Part shown: piece by piece, positions 33,456 through 44,869 of the stretch | How the letters are laid out: every line of letters begins with the position of its first letter | Position numbering within the stretch: the stretch's first letter is position 1 | Assembly: GCF_033115175.1 (NCBI RefSeq) | Contig: NC_084850.1 | Coordinates: forward strand, 19,747,218 to 19,811,217 | Length of the DNA: 64,000 bases | DNA from: Lepus europaeus | Taxonomy: Eukaryota; Chordata; Mammalia; Lagomorpha; Leporidae | Reading direction: 5' to 3' | Translations under genes and position numbers: made by a program | The notes under the pieces: generated by a model | The model's input: only the letters and a program-made list of their open reading frames with translations | Database searches by the model: none | Told to the model about the DNA's origin: nothing

Positions 33456-33700
33456 TTACACGTTTTCACCCCACTTTCTTTGAAGACATCTCATCTCACC
33501 AGCAGTATATGAGAAGTTCAAATGCTCATCTTTGCCAGCATTTTATGTTGTCAGTTTTGTTTTCATTTCATTTTTGCTTGGGCCATCTAACAATTATGCA
33601 GCGAAATCTCAGTGTGGTTTTGATTTGCATTTACCTAGTAACTGATGCTGTTTAGCATCTTTTCATGTACTTATTGCTAGCATTAGTAAGTGCTCCCTTC
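33456..33700 (-). mobile_element. Old L1 ORF2 3' fragment, antisense
   Basis: The text resembles antisense ORF2 near the C-terminus (ctcagtgtggttttgatttgcattt, then cttttcatgtacttattg), like the younger antisense copy at 18840-18925. Decayed and non-coding. Confidence 0.6.
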
Positions 33701-33806
33701 CAAGATTTTTGGTGGTTTCTATCCCCTTCTTCCCAAATATTTCCCCTTCTTCCCAATAATTTCTGTGATTTCAGCAGAAGCCATTTAGAGACAATATTCA
33801 CAGGAC

Positions 33807-34050
33807 TTTTTAAAATTTTTATTTAATAAATATAAATTTGCAAAGTACAACTTTTGAATTACAGTGGCTTTTTCCCCCATAACCTCCCTCCCACCTGCAA
33901 CCATCCCATCCCCCACTCCCTCTCCCATCCCATTAACATGAAGATTCACTTTCAATTATCTTTATATACAGAAGATCAACTTAGTATATACTAAGTAAAG
34001 ATTTCAACAGTTTGCACCCACACAGACACACAAAGTATAGAGTACTGTTG
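33807..34050 (-). mobile_element. 5'-truncated L1 3' end, antisense
   Basis: Reverse complement of the L1 3'UTR: tttttatttaataaatataaatttgc, the polypyrimidine block near 33880-33930, then tatatacagaagatcaa and a break near gagtactgtt. Confidence 0.8.
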
Positions 34051-35080
34051 CATGCTTAGGGAAAATGGTACTGGGGAGCTAGGAAGAAAGCAGAGGACGC
34101 TTTTGGAACTTCTCACCCACGTCACCACGCAAGTGGTCACAGAGTTTTGTTAGTTGAATTCTAAAATTTCTCTCCAATACTGTAACACATCCGAATGCGC
34201 GCGCACACACACACACACAGGCAGGGTTTTTAATTAAAAACTTGTTTTAGAATGAATTGTGGCATAAAGGTAGACAGTTAGATTGTAGAGGAGCTACAAA
34301 GCCACAGTAAAACAGCCCATATGTGCTTCATTATTACCGTTATGATTCATGTAAAATGAGATTAAGACATTTACTATCTTTACAATCTTTCCTTCACACT
34401 CTGAAATGAAGTCTCCATAGTTTCTCATTTGTTTTGCTGATTTTTAATAAAAACAACAACTTGATTCTTGACGCCTAGTACCTGATTACAAAGTTCATCT
34501 TGACTCACTGAATATTTATTGAGGACCTAAAACATGCCAAGCATTAAGCTAGACAACACAACAGAATGTAATGATGAAGACATATACTCTCACCCCCTAG
34601 CGGGGACCCTCCTGATCTCCTTCCACCTCAGGATTATTTCAGGAGACAGCTGAAAATGTTGCTTGTTGTCTAGACTTAACACACCAAGTGTAGGCATGAG
34701 GTGAATCATCTGTTTGTTTTTAATATATGGTTTCTTTTTTGATGATTTTCTGAACACAAAGCTTCCTTTAGTGCCCAACTCACTTCCTCTTTTTTTAACA
34801 CCATTTTCAACTTCTGTTTCATTATTTCCTGTTCACATTTTCTAAATGTCCTTATTTATTATTCTCTGCCTTAAAAAGTAAAGAAACAACAGAAAATGTT
34901 ATGGGTGGAGTTTTTTTTAGCTTATATTCTAGCCTAAGGAGTCAAAACCATCAAAAAAGCAAAAGAGCTAAATGGGGCTGAGTTGAGGACAAGGATAAAA
35001 GTATTATGATAAATACTCTGTTCATACTACATGAGTAGATTTAATAAATGATAGATCAACAGAGAGGTAGAGAGTGGGAG

Positions 35081-35119
<39 letters not shown>

Positions 35120-35599
35120 CATTCTTGTTTAAGGAGACTCCTCACCTACTAGATAATTCAATGGGAGGAAGAGTATACTATATTTGACAACAAACAGCAG
35201 AAGAAAGTCCACTGTGTTCAGTGAATCATTCTGTGCGTGCTTGTTTATTACTGAAGAGAATTTTGTGTGTGACAGAACAAAATTTGAATTACTTAACTAC
35301 GCCATTAACTATTTCTTAATGACCCATGTTCATAGAAGCAATTGCTCTGATAATCTGAAGTAACAGATACTAAAAAAAATCTTACTCATAATCATTCACT
35401 ATCCTCCTATGATCTGCCTCCCCCTCCAACTCCACCCAGCAAACCAATATTTTTGCACATTAAGGGAAAGGTTTTCCCAAGGTAATCTCTCCCCCTACAG
35501 GCAACTAGCCTACCAAGCTGATGAATCAGTTCCCTGGGGAGTGGCTGTAGCACTAGAATGCCTGTGCGCTCATTTACCATTATTAGCACATCTGGGAAG
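34051..35599. other. Intergenic with microsatellites
   Basis: A (GC/AC)n run lies at 34198-34219 and (TA)n at 35083-35116. About 34500-34600 resembles the ancient repeat seen at 5140 (tttattgaggacctaaaacatgccaagca). No gene seen. Confidence 0.45.
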
Positions 35600-35850
35600 C
35601 CATGCTCTCCTGGAGGAGGTAGGATGGCACAGTGATTAATAGCTGAGATAGAGAGAGCAATATGACTTTGACTAAACTGCTCTCTGGGCCTCAGTTTCTT
35701 CAGCTATAAAATGAAAGAACAATTACTACTTCATTGGGATATTGTCAAATACATGAGATAATGAATGCACAGCATCTGGCACAATGTATGCCCTTGGTGA
35801 CATCCATCATTGTTATTGTCATCGTTATTGTTAAGGTTGTTGACTGCAAA
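35600..35850 (+). repeat. MIR-like ancient SINE
   Basis: Good MIR core: ctctgggcctcagtttctt, agctataaaatgaaag, acatgagataatgaatgcac and agcatctggcacaatgtatg. Confidence 0.7.
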
Positions 35851-36677
35851 GAATCATTACAAGAAGTAGATCATCTCAACAAGTGGCTATGGGTCCATTA
35901 TGATAGTAGTAAAACCTTCTGAGTTTTAAAACTATATTCTAGCAGATTCAGGTTACCCCTACAATAACCTTTGTTTTTCATACTTCCTCCTGATACTCTT
36001 TCCTGATAGCACAGGGAACAGTAAGATTGCAACTAGTGTGCCAGGAGCTCTGGGAAACCCCCTCACTAGTGGGACGTGATCTCATAAAGATTGAGATGTT
36101 CTCACTGCAGGTTTTTGCATTCCACCAAGCCTCAGAGAGTCCTGATGAGTCACCCCTCCCTTCTTCCAGTCAGAGAGGGTCTTCAAATGCCTGAAGCTTC
36201 CCTCCACTTCAGTGTCTCCACGTCTCCAGTCACACCACCCATTCCTCCTACCAGAATGACTGGGCTTCTTTTAAATACGCCCATGCTACTGACTAAGTCT
36301 CCTAATCTTGCTCCAGACCTAGGAGCAATATTCTCTTCTGAAGGCAGTTTTGCACAGATCTAATCTCATCCATTCTGGGTGGATTTTATCAGAGCTTTGA
36401 GAGTTCTGGAACCAGTCTATGGTCATGCTTGTCTAGGTGACCTTGGCTAACTTAGTTTTCCTCCCTATTATGAAATTGCCTTGAAAATTCTCTGATGATA
36501 ATTTCTTGCTGATCAGACCTCCTGGAGTTCTAGGATTGCAGTTGTTAGAACAAGAGGACCAGTGGGGAAAGGACACAATATCACCAGACATTTGCAGGAA
36601 ACGGAAGGACAGATTGTATTTAAGTGTGCCCCATTTTACTCAAACCCCATTTTACTCAAAGGGAAAGATATTGATTT
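35851..36677. other. Intergenic, nothing recognised
   Basis: An open frame of 90 codons at 36091-36363 has no recognisable domain; I do not call it a gene. Confidence 0.4.
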
Positions 36678-36690
36678 GAAGATAGTGAAG

Positions 36691-37020
36691 GGACCAGCGC
36701 TGTGGCGCAGCTGGTTAACGCCCTGGCCTGAAGTGCCAGCAACCAATATGGTCGCCGGTTCTAGTCCCAGCTGCTCCTCTTCCGATCCGGCTCTCTGCTG
36801 TGTCCTGGGAAAGCAGAAGAAGATGGCCCAAGTCCTTGGGCCCCTGCACCCACATGGGAGACCCGGAAGAAGCTCCTGGATCCTGGCTTTGGATCAGTGC
36901 AGCTCCAGTGGTTGCGGCCATCTGGGGAGTGAACCGGTGGATGGAAGACCTCTCTCTCTCTCTCTACCTCTCTCTGTAACTCTGTCTTTAAAATAAATAA
37001 ATAAAATCTTTTTAAAAAAA
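36691..37020 (+). mobile_element. Lagomorph C-type SINE with target duplication
   Basis: A perfect 13-bp repeat GAAGATAGTGAAG lies at 36678-36690 and 37021-37033. Head ggaccagcgctgtggcgcag. Confidence 0.93.
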
Positions 37021-37033
37021 GAAGATAGTGAAG

Positions 37034-37219
37034 CCAAGATGGTGATATTTAACACAATAGTGAGATCCCATCAATTGTCTGATCAGCTGATTGATCTCTG
37101 GCATTTTTCAAAGGGCTTCCATAGAAGAACCCAACCTTGCATAGAAGTCATGCTTCCTTGATGCACTAGGTGGCAGCAATACTCAGCTTTGCCAAATACA
37201 GACAAGGCATTGTTTTCTT

Positions 37220-37256
<37 letters not shown>

Positions 37257-37585
37257 GTTATTGCTATGATCTCCTTTATGGATTTGTTTGATTTGGAAGT
37301 ATTTGGATAGTTTGTCTTTCTATATTTCCAGATGAATAAAGAGGCTTAATTCCAATTACGAGTATTTACACATGAAACGGAGTTCATATCGAATACAAAG
37401 CCAGGAAGAAAAAAGAGTAGTAACTGAGTATGATCTTTTAATTTTTGGAAGATGAAACAGAACTGGAGTGACTTGTCCTTCATACAGGTAGTCAGTGACA
37501 GAATGGGAAGGAGGATCCAAATCTTGTAACTCCCAATCCCAATCTCTTCTTCCCCCCACCCCTTTTTGTTTTGTTTTGCTTCAGG
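37034..37585. other. Intergenic with T34 homopolymer
   Basis: An uninterrupted run of 34 T lies at 37222-37255. It could be the A tail of an antisense retrocopy, but the sequence to its right matches nothing I recognise. Confidence 0.5.
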
Positions 37586-37589
37586 AAGT

Positions 37590-37765
37590 AAATATGCTCA
37601 GGTTGCATGCAGTAACTGTGTATCCTGGGGCAGATTAGTGCACCATGCCGGGTCTCTGATGAGTTCCTCGCCTGCAATAGAGCGATAATGATCATATCCA
37701 CCTCAGAGAGTTTTATCAGAATTAGACAAGGCCGTGCATGTAAGGGACAGAGAGGTGAGTCATCC
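37590..37765 (+). repeat. MIR-like ancient SINE
   Basis: Contains ctggggcagattagtgcacc, gagcgataatgatcatatcc and cacctcagagagttttatcagaattag. Confidence 0.45.
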
Positions 37766-38639
37766 ACACATGCAGTTGTGTCACACACAGCACAGGGTAA
37801 CTCAGAAAAGCACATCACACCCAGGTTGTCTGGTGGCATTTTTATACCCCACTTTCCAGAGGCAAAGTCGGATACAACAGACTACACACACAGTCTTCCT
37901 TCTCCTTTCCCTATACAAGACACTGCATGCATTCTCAATAAAGCAGTGAAGTTTTATTCAGATCATAAGAGATGGGAAGGGGAGATGGGAGGGCAGATGT
38001 CCAATGCGGGATATCTAAGGCCTCTTCCCATGCAAAGCCTCTGATTCTGCCACGAAGGTATGATGTGGCTACCTGCAGGTTTCTCCTTTAGGAAAAGAAG
38101 TGAGAGAGAATGAGTGGCTCCTCCACTTAATGCCTAGTTTCCTAGGCACCCATCTACGATGAAAACCTGAGGCAGAAGCATAAGGTTTTCTGTGCTGTGG
38201 GTCTCCAGGTACCACAGTCAGGTCAGTTGACGCCTCTATAAACAAGCACAAACAAAAACTTCAGTGTAGGTGAGTCTCATACAAGCAAGCACTGCATGTG
38301 CAAATATCAGAGTACAAGTACTACTGGGAACTCATTTCTCAGAAATTAGTCTTAAGACAGAGACTGCTGATTTCTCCAGAAAGTCCAGGACTAGGCCCAG
38401 TTGTCTGACTGGTAGAATCTCATAGGATCACACTCTAGCTGAATGACACCAAGTCATGATACTGCTTTGCAGTTCCAAAATCACCTACACATTTACACAA
38501 TGTTTGATTCATTCTTGACAATGTATTGGGGGACTTTTTTATGTCATTTGATCCTTAAAATAACACCGGGGACAGTACAGTATGCAACAAATGACATCTC
38601 GTAAGTGAGGAGCCTATACGAGTGGCAGAACACAGTCAG
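37766..38639. other. Intergenic, nothing recognised
   Basis: Overlapping short frames near 37688-38044 have no domain evidence. Confidence 0.4.
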
Positions 38640-38800
38640 GAGCAAAGGCCTTTGAATCAGACAGACTTCAGTCCCCATCACAGCTCTGGCACTTCTCAGC
38701 TGTGTGACTCTGAGCAAGCGTCAGTTTCCTCCTCCATAAGATGGCAATCATAGAATCCACTCCAAGGGTTGTTGTTGTCAAGACGGAATAAGCTTGTGTG
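38640..38800 (+). repeat. MIR-like ancient SINE
   Basis: Clear MIR text: gaatcagacagacttcagtc, cagctgtgtgactctgagcaag, tcagtttcctcctccataag. Confidence 0.75.
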
Positions 38801-39077
38801 TGGAGACAAAGAACTCATCACTCAAAAATGTCACTTGGCATTATAAATCACTGGCAATTCATAAGTGACAGAGTCAGAACAGGACCAGTCCAGGGTACTA
38901 AATACTCAAATCCAAGGCCATGGATACTTAGATCAAGATAGGCTTCTCTTATCAGCTGATCTTTGGCACCAAAATCATATTTTTGTCCACAAGGAAAATT
39001 CACAAGTGAATCTGCAACATTTGATGTGGTGAAGCACTCCAATGTTCACACCTCCACGTGCATAGCTTCTGTTCCAT

Positions 39078-39195
39078 TTTGCCTTGTATTGATACAGAGG
39101 CTGTTCATCCTGTTCCCTATCGGCACGGGCACTTCTGCTGCAAGCTTCTGCATAGAAGGAGGAAGTTAGACAAAGGTCAGGAAAGCTCTAACAAG
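39078..39195 (+). repeat. Copy A of a local duplicated segment
   Basis: attgatacag...ctgttcatcctgttccctatc, then gcatagaaggaggaagttag and aggtcaggaaagctctaac, parallels 40223-40338. Confidence 0.6.
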
Positions 39196-39432
39196 GCTAG
39201 GCTAGAGGGTGGGGTGAGTGAGGAAAAAGGAAGTTTCAGCCAAGATTCCTTAGTTCCTTTTCTATGCCTGGAGAGAAGAGGTAAAACACATTTTGCCTAG
39301 TAAGACAGTCTTCACACCCCTCCCCCATTTCTATATTCCAAACAGTCCCCAAAGAACAGGAGTAGGAGGGTGGAAAATGGAAAACAATCCAAATATTCCA
39401 TAATGGCAGGGTGTCCTTACAAGTAGTGTTTT

Positions 39433-39771
39433 GGGGCTGGCATTCTGGATCCATAGGTTAAATCTTGTGATGCTGACATCCCATATGAACACCAGTTAAA
39501 GTCCTTGGTCCACTTCCAGTCCAGCTCCCTGCCAATGTATCTGGGAAACAGTGGAAGATGGCCCAAGTACTTGGGCCCCTGCTACCTACATGGTATAACA
39601 GGATGGAGTTCCAGGCTCCTGGCTTCAGCCTGGCTCAGCCCCAGTTGTTGCAGTCATTTGGAGCAGTGAACCAGTAGAAAGAATCTATCTTTCTATCTAT
39701 CTATCTACCTACCTATCTATCTATCTATCTATCTCTTCTTTTAAAATAAATAAAGAAATATTTTTTAAAAA
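39433..39771 (+). mobile_element. Lagomorph C-type SINE (older) with (TATC)n
   Basis: Head ggggctggcattctggatcc, internal acatcccatatgaacacc, a (TATC)n microsatellite at 39687-39733 replacing the usual CT stretch, and an aaaataaataaagaaat tail. Confidence 0.8.
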
Positions 39772-40222
39772 GTAATCTACTTACAAGATGGAATATTATT
39801 TAAGAATTCTAATGGTGAGTGCTGGGCTTTATTAAGTGAAAAGGGCATATCGCAATGTAGTATAGACATTATAATTATGTAAACTTCAAATATAGAAAGA
39901 CATTAATACAAAGGAAAAGTGTGTAAGGAATACAACACTTTCAGTATGGGTGATTTTACTGTGCAAGCCATTTAACAAACATTACCTCATTTAATCCTCA
40001 AGATTCATTTTGTTTATTTCCATGCACACATACACATACACAAACACTGTTAAGATTATAATTTGGATTGTGGCTTTGAAAATGTGACTTTAAAGTGAAT
40101 GAAATATAATCCTACCATCACTGGTGACAGACACAATACACTGATAGTAGTTCCTTCAAGATCAGTTTGGTTAGAAAGCTCTTGACAGCTCTTTACACCT
40201 CTCTCCCATTCCCATACTCCAT

Positions 40223-40338
40223 TGCCTACTATTGATACAGTCTGTTTGTCCTGTTCCCTATCAGCATGTCTCCTTCTATGCCAAGATTCTATGCAGAAAG
40301 GTGAAGTTAGGAAAAGGCCAGGAAAGCACTAACAGAAA
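40223..40338 (+). repeat. Copy B of a local duplicated segment
   Basis: attgatacagtctgtttgtcctgttccctatcagc, gcagaaaggtgaagttagg and ggccaggaaagcactaac align with 39078-39195 about 1.14 kb upstream. Confidence 0.6.
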
Positions 40339-40668
40339 GCCAAGGATCAGCAGATAAGAAAAGAATGAGAGAGAAGGGGGAAGAGACACAGAGAGAGACA
40401 GAGACAGAGACCTTCCATCCACTGGCTCGCTCCCCAAATAGCTGCAATAGCCGGCTGGTCCAGGCCAAAGCTAGAAGCTGGAACTCCATTCCAGTCTCCC
40501 ACAAGGGTGGTAGGGACCCAAGTACTTGGAACATCCTCTGTTGCTTTCCCAGTTGCACTAGCGGGGAGCTGGATCACAATTGGAGCAGCTAGAACTCAAA
40601 CAGGTGTTCACAGGGGGTGCCAGCATTGAAAGTAATGGCTTAATCTGTGTGCCACAATGCCGGCACCA
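40339..40668 (-). mobile_element. Lagomorph C-type SINE
   Basis: Minus orientation: (GA)-rich stretch, ccatccactggctcgctccc, and a head ending in tgccggcaccag. It directly follows copy B of the local duplication. Confidence 0.8.
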
Positions 40669-40705
40669 GTCTTCCTCTTTCTGGTGCTCCTAAAAACCCT
40701 AGTTC

Positions 40706-41022
40706 AGGGGTCAGCACTGCAGCACACTGGGTTAAAGCCCCTCCCATAAGGGCGCCACTTCGAGTCGTGGCTGCTTCACTTCGGATCCAGCTCCCTGCTA
40801 ATGTGCCTGGAAAGCAGCAGAGGATGCCCCAAGTGTTTGGGGCTCTGCATCCACTTGAGGGACCAGAAAGAAGCTCCTGACTCCAGCCTTCAGATCAGCT
40901 CAGCTCCAGCCATTGCAGCCACTTGGGGAGTGAACCAGCAAATGGGAAATCTCTCTCCGTCTCTACCTCTCTCTCTCTGTAACTGTCTTTCAAATAAATA
41001 AAATAAATCTTTTTTTAAAAAA
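40706..41022 (+). mobile_element. Lagomorph C-type SINE
   Basis: Head ggggtcagcactgcagcacac, CT stretch, caaataaataaaataaatc tail plus A-rich end. It forms an inverted pair with the SINE just upstream. Confidence 0.85.
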
Positions 41023-41137
41023 AATCCAAGTTCAGAATGCATAGCATAAAATGTACATTAACATTTTAAGAAGAGTATAGTGCAAAATACTGCTATAATC
41101 CAATGATTTTCCTATTTTAAAGAAATACAAAATTTGG

Positions 41138-41394
41138 GGCCAGCATTGTGGTGTAGCAAGTAAAGACTCCACCTGCGAAGCTGGCATCCCATTTGGGTGC
41201 CAACTCGTATCCCAGCTACTCTACTTCCTATCCAGCTCCCTGATAATGTGCCTGGGAAAGGAGCAGAGGATGGCCCAAGTAGTTGGGTCCCTGATACCCA
41301 GGTGGGAGACCTGGAAGAAGCTCCTGGCTCCTGTCTTCAGTCTGGTCAAACCCTGGCCATTGCAAACATCTGGGGAATGAACCAACAGCTAGAA

Positions 41395-41440
<46 letters not shown>

Positions 41441-41480
41441 CTCTTTCTTTCAAATAAATAAATAAATCTTTTTACAAAAA
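41138..41480 (+). mobile_element. Lagomorph C-type SINE
   Basis: Head ggggccagcattgtggtgtag, (CT)n at 41397-41436, caaataaataaataaatc tail. A short AAAGAAATA repeat on both sides may be the target duplication. Confidence 0.87.
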
Positions 41481-42690
41481 GAAATATATGGTTCAAAATA
41501 TTCTATTACTGTCAGTCACATTTCTATACATTGTGGAGACCAAACTAAAAGTGCTTAATGTCTAGCACTATCAGAGCATTGACAGTTTACAGGGGCAGGG
41601 ACTGGTGAGGGGGCATGTGTGGTGGAGACATACCTAGAAAAGAGTAGGAACTATGCACAGAGAGTTTAAGTGGAAAATGTTGAAATTCTGTGCTGTGGCA
41701 TCCCTGATGCCAAAAGCAAAGTTGCACCAGTGTTTTCACTTTGCATTCAAATCACCCTGACATGAAGGAGGCACTATTTTCTCTGAGTACCAGCTGTCCT
41801 TCTGAGTTGGGTGAAACCACATAATCTGGATGCGTTTAGCCATGTGATCTGGGTTCACCCCCCCCCACCCCAACTTGACCTTTATGAACACCGCTGTGCC
41901 TCCTTCATTGCCATTACTTGCTATGGTTAAGTGTGGCCCTGTTTGCTTGAATTCTCATCAGTTGTTTCTTCTGGTGCTTTAGCCTTACTCTTAAACAGGG
42001 TTTTCTCTCCTTTCAAGATCTATCCGCTTATAAGGCTACTTCCTTAAAGACTCATCAGTACTGAGGGCGAAAAGGAAGAGTTCAAGCATGGTAGTGGCTG
42101 GGATCTATCTGTTCAGAGTATATTTTCTCCAGCCTTCTGGCTTGCCCACTCGGAGACATGCCTGGGAGTGGGTCTGTGACTACGCAACATGCTTTGTCAG
42201 CACCTCAAGGGAATAGACGCTACCTTGTACACTTCTGGAGCGGCCTTCCCCCTGCCAGCAGCTGAGGGAAGTGAGGGAAGGAAGGGGGCGGGCCAGGAAC
42301 ACAAAGGTTACTAACATTCTGGGAAGCGCCAGTATTCTGGTTTTTCAAAAGATCTTAAGTATATGAATGACTCCTGTGTTTATTCCCCCGGAAACAAGCC
42401 TCTTTGTTAGATAGTTCCACACAATTATCATTCTTCCCCTGAAAGTCTGATGTCTTATCTCTGACTGCAAATTCTTCTGCCAGCATTTGGGCTGCAAACT
42501 GCTTGTTCTTTGACCTCATCTTTTTTTCATTAATCACCTGGTGAAAAATCTGTCTACAAATGAGGACATTTAGGGTAAGGGGGGCGGGGGTGAAGGGAGA
42601 TGAGGAGGCAAAAGCTTTCCAGTAATTATTGAGTTAAGACGGGATTAGGGGGCATGGAGTTATCCAGTGCAAAGTGGTCCATGTAGTCCA
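41481..42690. other. Intergenic, nothing recognised
   Basis: A GC-richer stretch at 42200-42330 has a GC box-like gggggcgggcc at 42284-42294, but there is no CpG island and no coding frame. Confidence 0.4.
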
Positions 42691-42699
42691 TTATCATTA

Positions 42700-43080
42700 T
42701 TAATAGTATTATCGCTGTAGGGGATCATTTCTACTAACCTCAGAATATTATTGGCAAGAGCAAGTGAAGTGATGTGAGTAAAGTGTCTATCGCAGGACCA
42801 GCCACATGGTATTTGCCTCCAAACTATTAGTCATTGCTATTACCACCAACTATTTCATATTGAGCCTTTGCTCTATATTGGCTTCTGGATCTGATCCTTT
42901 GTATGAACTGATCTGAACAGCAATGAAATAGCTGTATGCACTTGTCCTTACCCTCACTTCACAAATGGGAGAACTGAGACTTGAGGTAGCCTAGTCTGTA
43001 AATGTCAGGACAAAACTCCAGCCCAAACAGATAGAGCCAGTTCCAGAGCTCTAGGTCTTCTGACCACACTACAGTGGATA
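42700..43080 (+). repeat. MIR-class ancient relics
   Basis: 42720-42840 resembles a MIR 3' half (aagtgaagtgatgtgagtaaagtg, agtcattgctattacc). 42950-43075 resembles the MIR3-like 'cttcacaaatgggagaactgagac' relic. Confidence 0.45.
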
Positions 43081-44525
43081 AAGAACACATTTGGAGGATT
43101 TACAAAGAAGCCAGTCGGTGACTCTCACAGCCAGTCTGTGGCTAAAATGTGAATGCTTGTATAATGGCAGCATTTCTCCCTGAACCAATTTTCTTCAAAT
43201 GCCATTTCCTCCTTCTAGAAACACAGCAAACACATCCCTGAGTCACATTTGAACAGAGTCATTTCACCTTTCAGATTTTCTTTTCCCCTACAGTCAGCCC
43301 TGTAGCAATTCCACAAGCCCAGGGCAAGATTCCAGCTCCAAGTGAAGGATGTGTGAATGCCATAGGCTAAGAAAATAGCAAGAGACCACTGACAGAGGTC
43401 CCCCAAGTGCTGTCTTATCCAGTTATTTCCCAGCAGGCTGTGGATTGAAACATAAATGAAACATATGGAGAAGGCAAAAAGCATATGCCAGGCATGCTGT
43501 GGCCCATGTGCCTGTCAGGCATACACACTGGGCCATTTTTAATCATGCAAACACCACCAATCTCCCTAAATGTTTCTACAGAACCAAAATTGAAGCCAGC
43601 ACTTTACTTCTCACACCTTCTTTCTTGGATCAGGTTCATCGGCAGCATCCCAGTGTACACACATCCAGAAGGAATCAGAAATGGGCAGAAATACACACCC
43701 CTTGAAAAAGAAAAGGGCTGGTTGTTTCCAAAAGACTGAACAGTTCCTCCTGGGTGTGCTCCGGTTGAATTAATTATCCCCAGGCATAATTAAAAATGTC
43801 ATCATCATCAACAACAAAAACTTGTTGAAAACGAATTCTCTACACAGCACTGTGCAGAGCTCTGAGGACACAGACAAGAATTTGCCATCCAATAGAGAGC
43901 AAATGCTTACAAAGCTCAGTTGTAAGAACCATTTCTTCCAGGAAGCATCTGAGATATGCTAGTGCTTGATCCTCTACCCACTTGCCCTCCTCCCTCTTGG
44001 ACTCAGATGGGCAATTCTATTTGACTACTCATTTAGCCCTTGGTGTGTGTGTGTGTGTGTGTGTATGCTGCCATTGTTTTATCAGCCCTCTCTTCCTCTG
44101 ACTCCTCAGATTGCTGGAGAGTTCCTAAGATCTGCCATCATAGTATCCTGAATTTGTATCATGCCTCTGTGAGGTGAGGGAAGAATCAAGATCAAGAGGC
44201 AGAGAAATGTGCAGGTCAAGCTGTTTGCTTGGTTTTGCTGATATAGAATTGGTTTCCTTGGAGGAAATAGTGAAAAATGATTCTAGAACAGCAGGTAAGG
44301 GCCAACGTAAAAGAACTTTTCCATACACGCACATAAAAAATAATGGTTAGCATGTACACCTTTAACAACTTTGCAGCATCTCCATTTGTTTCCTTCTCAT
44401 CACCTTCTCAGTTTCATTGCAAGGATGTAGGTCTAACTCCAGCAGCATTACAGAATGATTCCCGGCATTGGGTCATGCATTCTCACTTTCTCTTTCTTCC
44501 AAGATTGTGTGGGTAGTCTTTCATG
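43081..44525. other. Intergenic; (GT)n at 44042-44065
   Basis: No gene recognised. The dinucleotide run is short. Confidence 0.4.
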
Positions 44526-44529
44526 TGTG

Positions 44530-44675
44530 TGTAGAGGAAAGCGCATTTGATAGGGTGTCAGGAGACCTGGGTCTCAGTGATGGTAACTTGGGTCAACTCG
44601 TCTTTCTTAGCCTCTGGGTATAATGAGAACACTAAGCTAGATGGCCCTGATTGTCCTTTCTAGCTCTGACCTTTT
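44530..44675 (+). repeat. MIR-like ancient SINE
   Basis: It reads 'tcaggagacctgggtctcagtg', 'agcctctgggtataatgagaac' and 'ctagatggccctgattgtcctttctagctctgac', a MIR3-like order. Confidence 0.55.
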
Positions 44676-44846
44676 GTGATGTGACCTCAACACGAACATC
44701 TGGAAACTAAAGCAAAGTTGAAAGTTAGTGTCTTGCACAAGAGCGGAGACATACGGCTACTCACCCACAGGCCTCTGGATAGCCTGCACTTTTCCTCTTT
44801 TCCTCCTTAATTCACCCCAAGAATCTTCTTTAAAACTTTCCTTGGC

Positions 44847-44864
44847 GGGGGGGGGGGGGGGGGG
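44847..44864 (+). repeat. G18 homopolymer
   Basis: Eighteen consecutive G followed by aggg; prone to length error and to G-quadruplex formation. Confidence 0.9.
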
Positions 44865-44869
44865 AGGGC

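Noticed and set aside
42284..42294. GC box as a separate promoter
   Set aside because: A single GC box without a CpG island or downstream coding frame is not enough.
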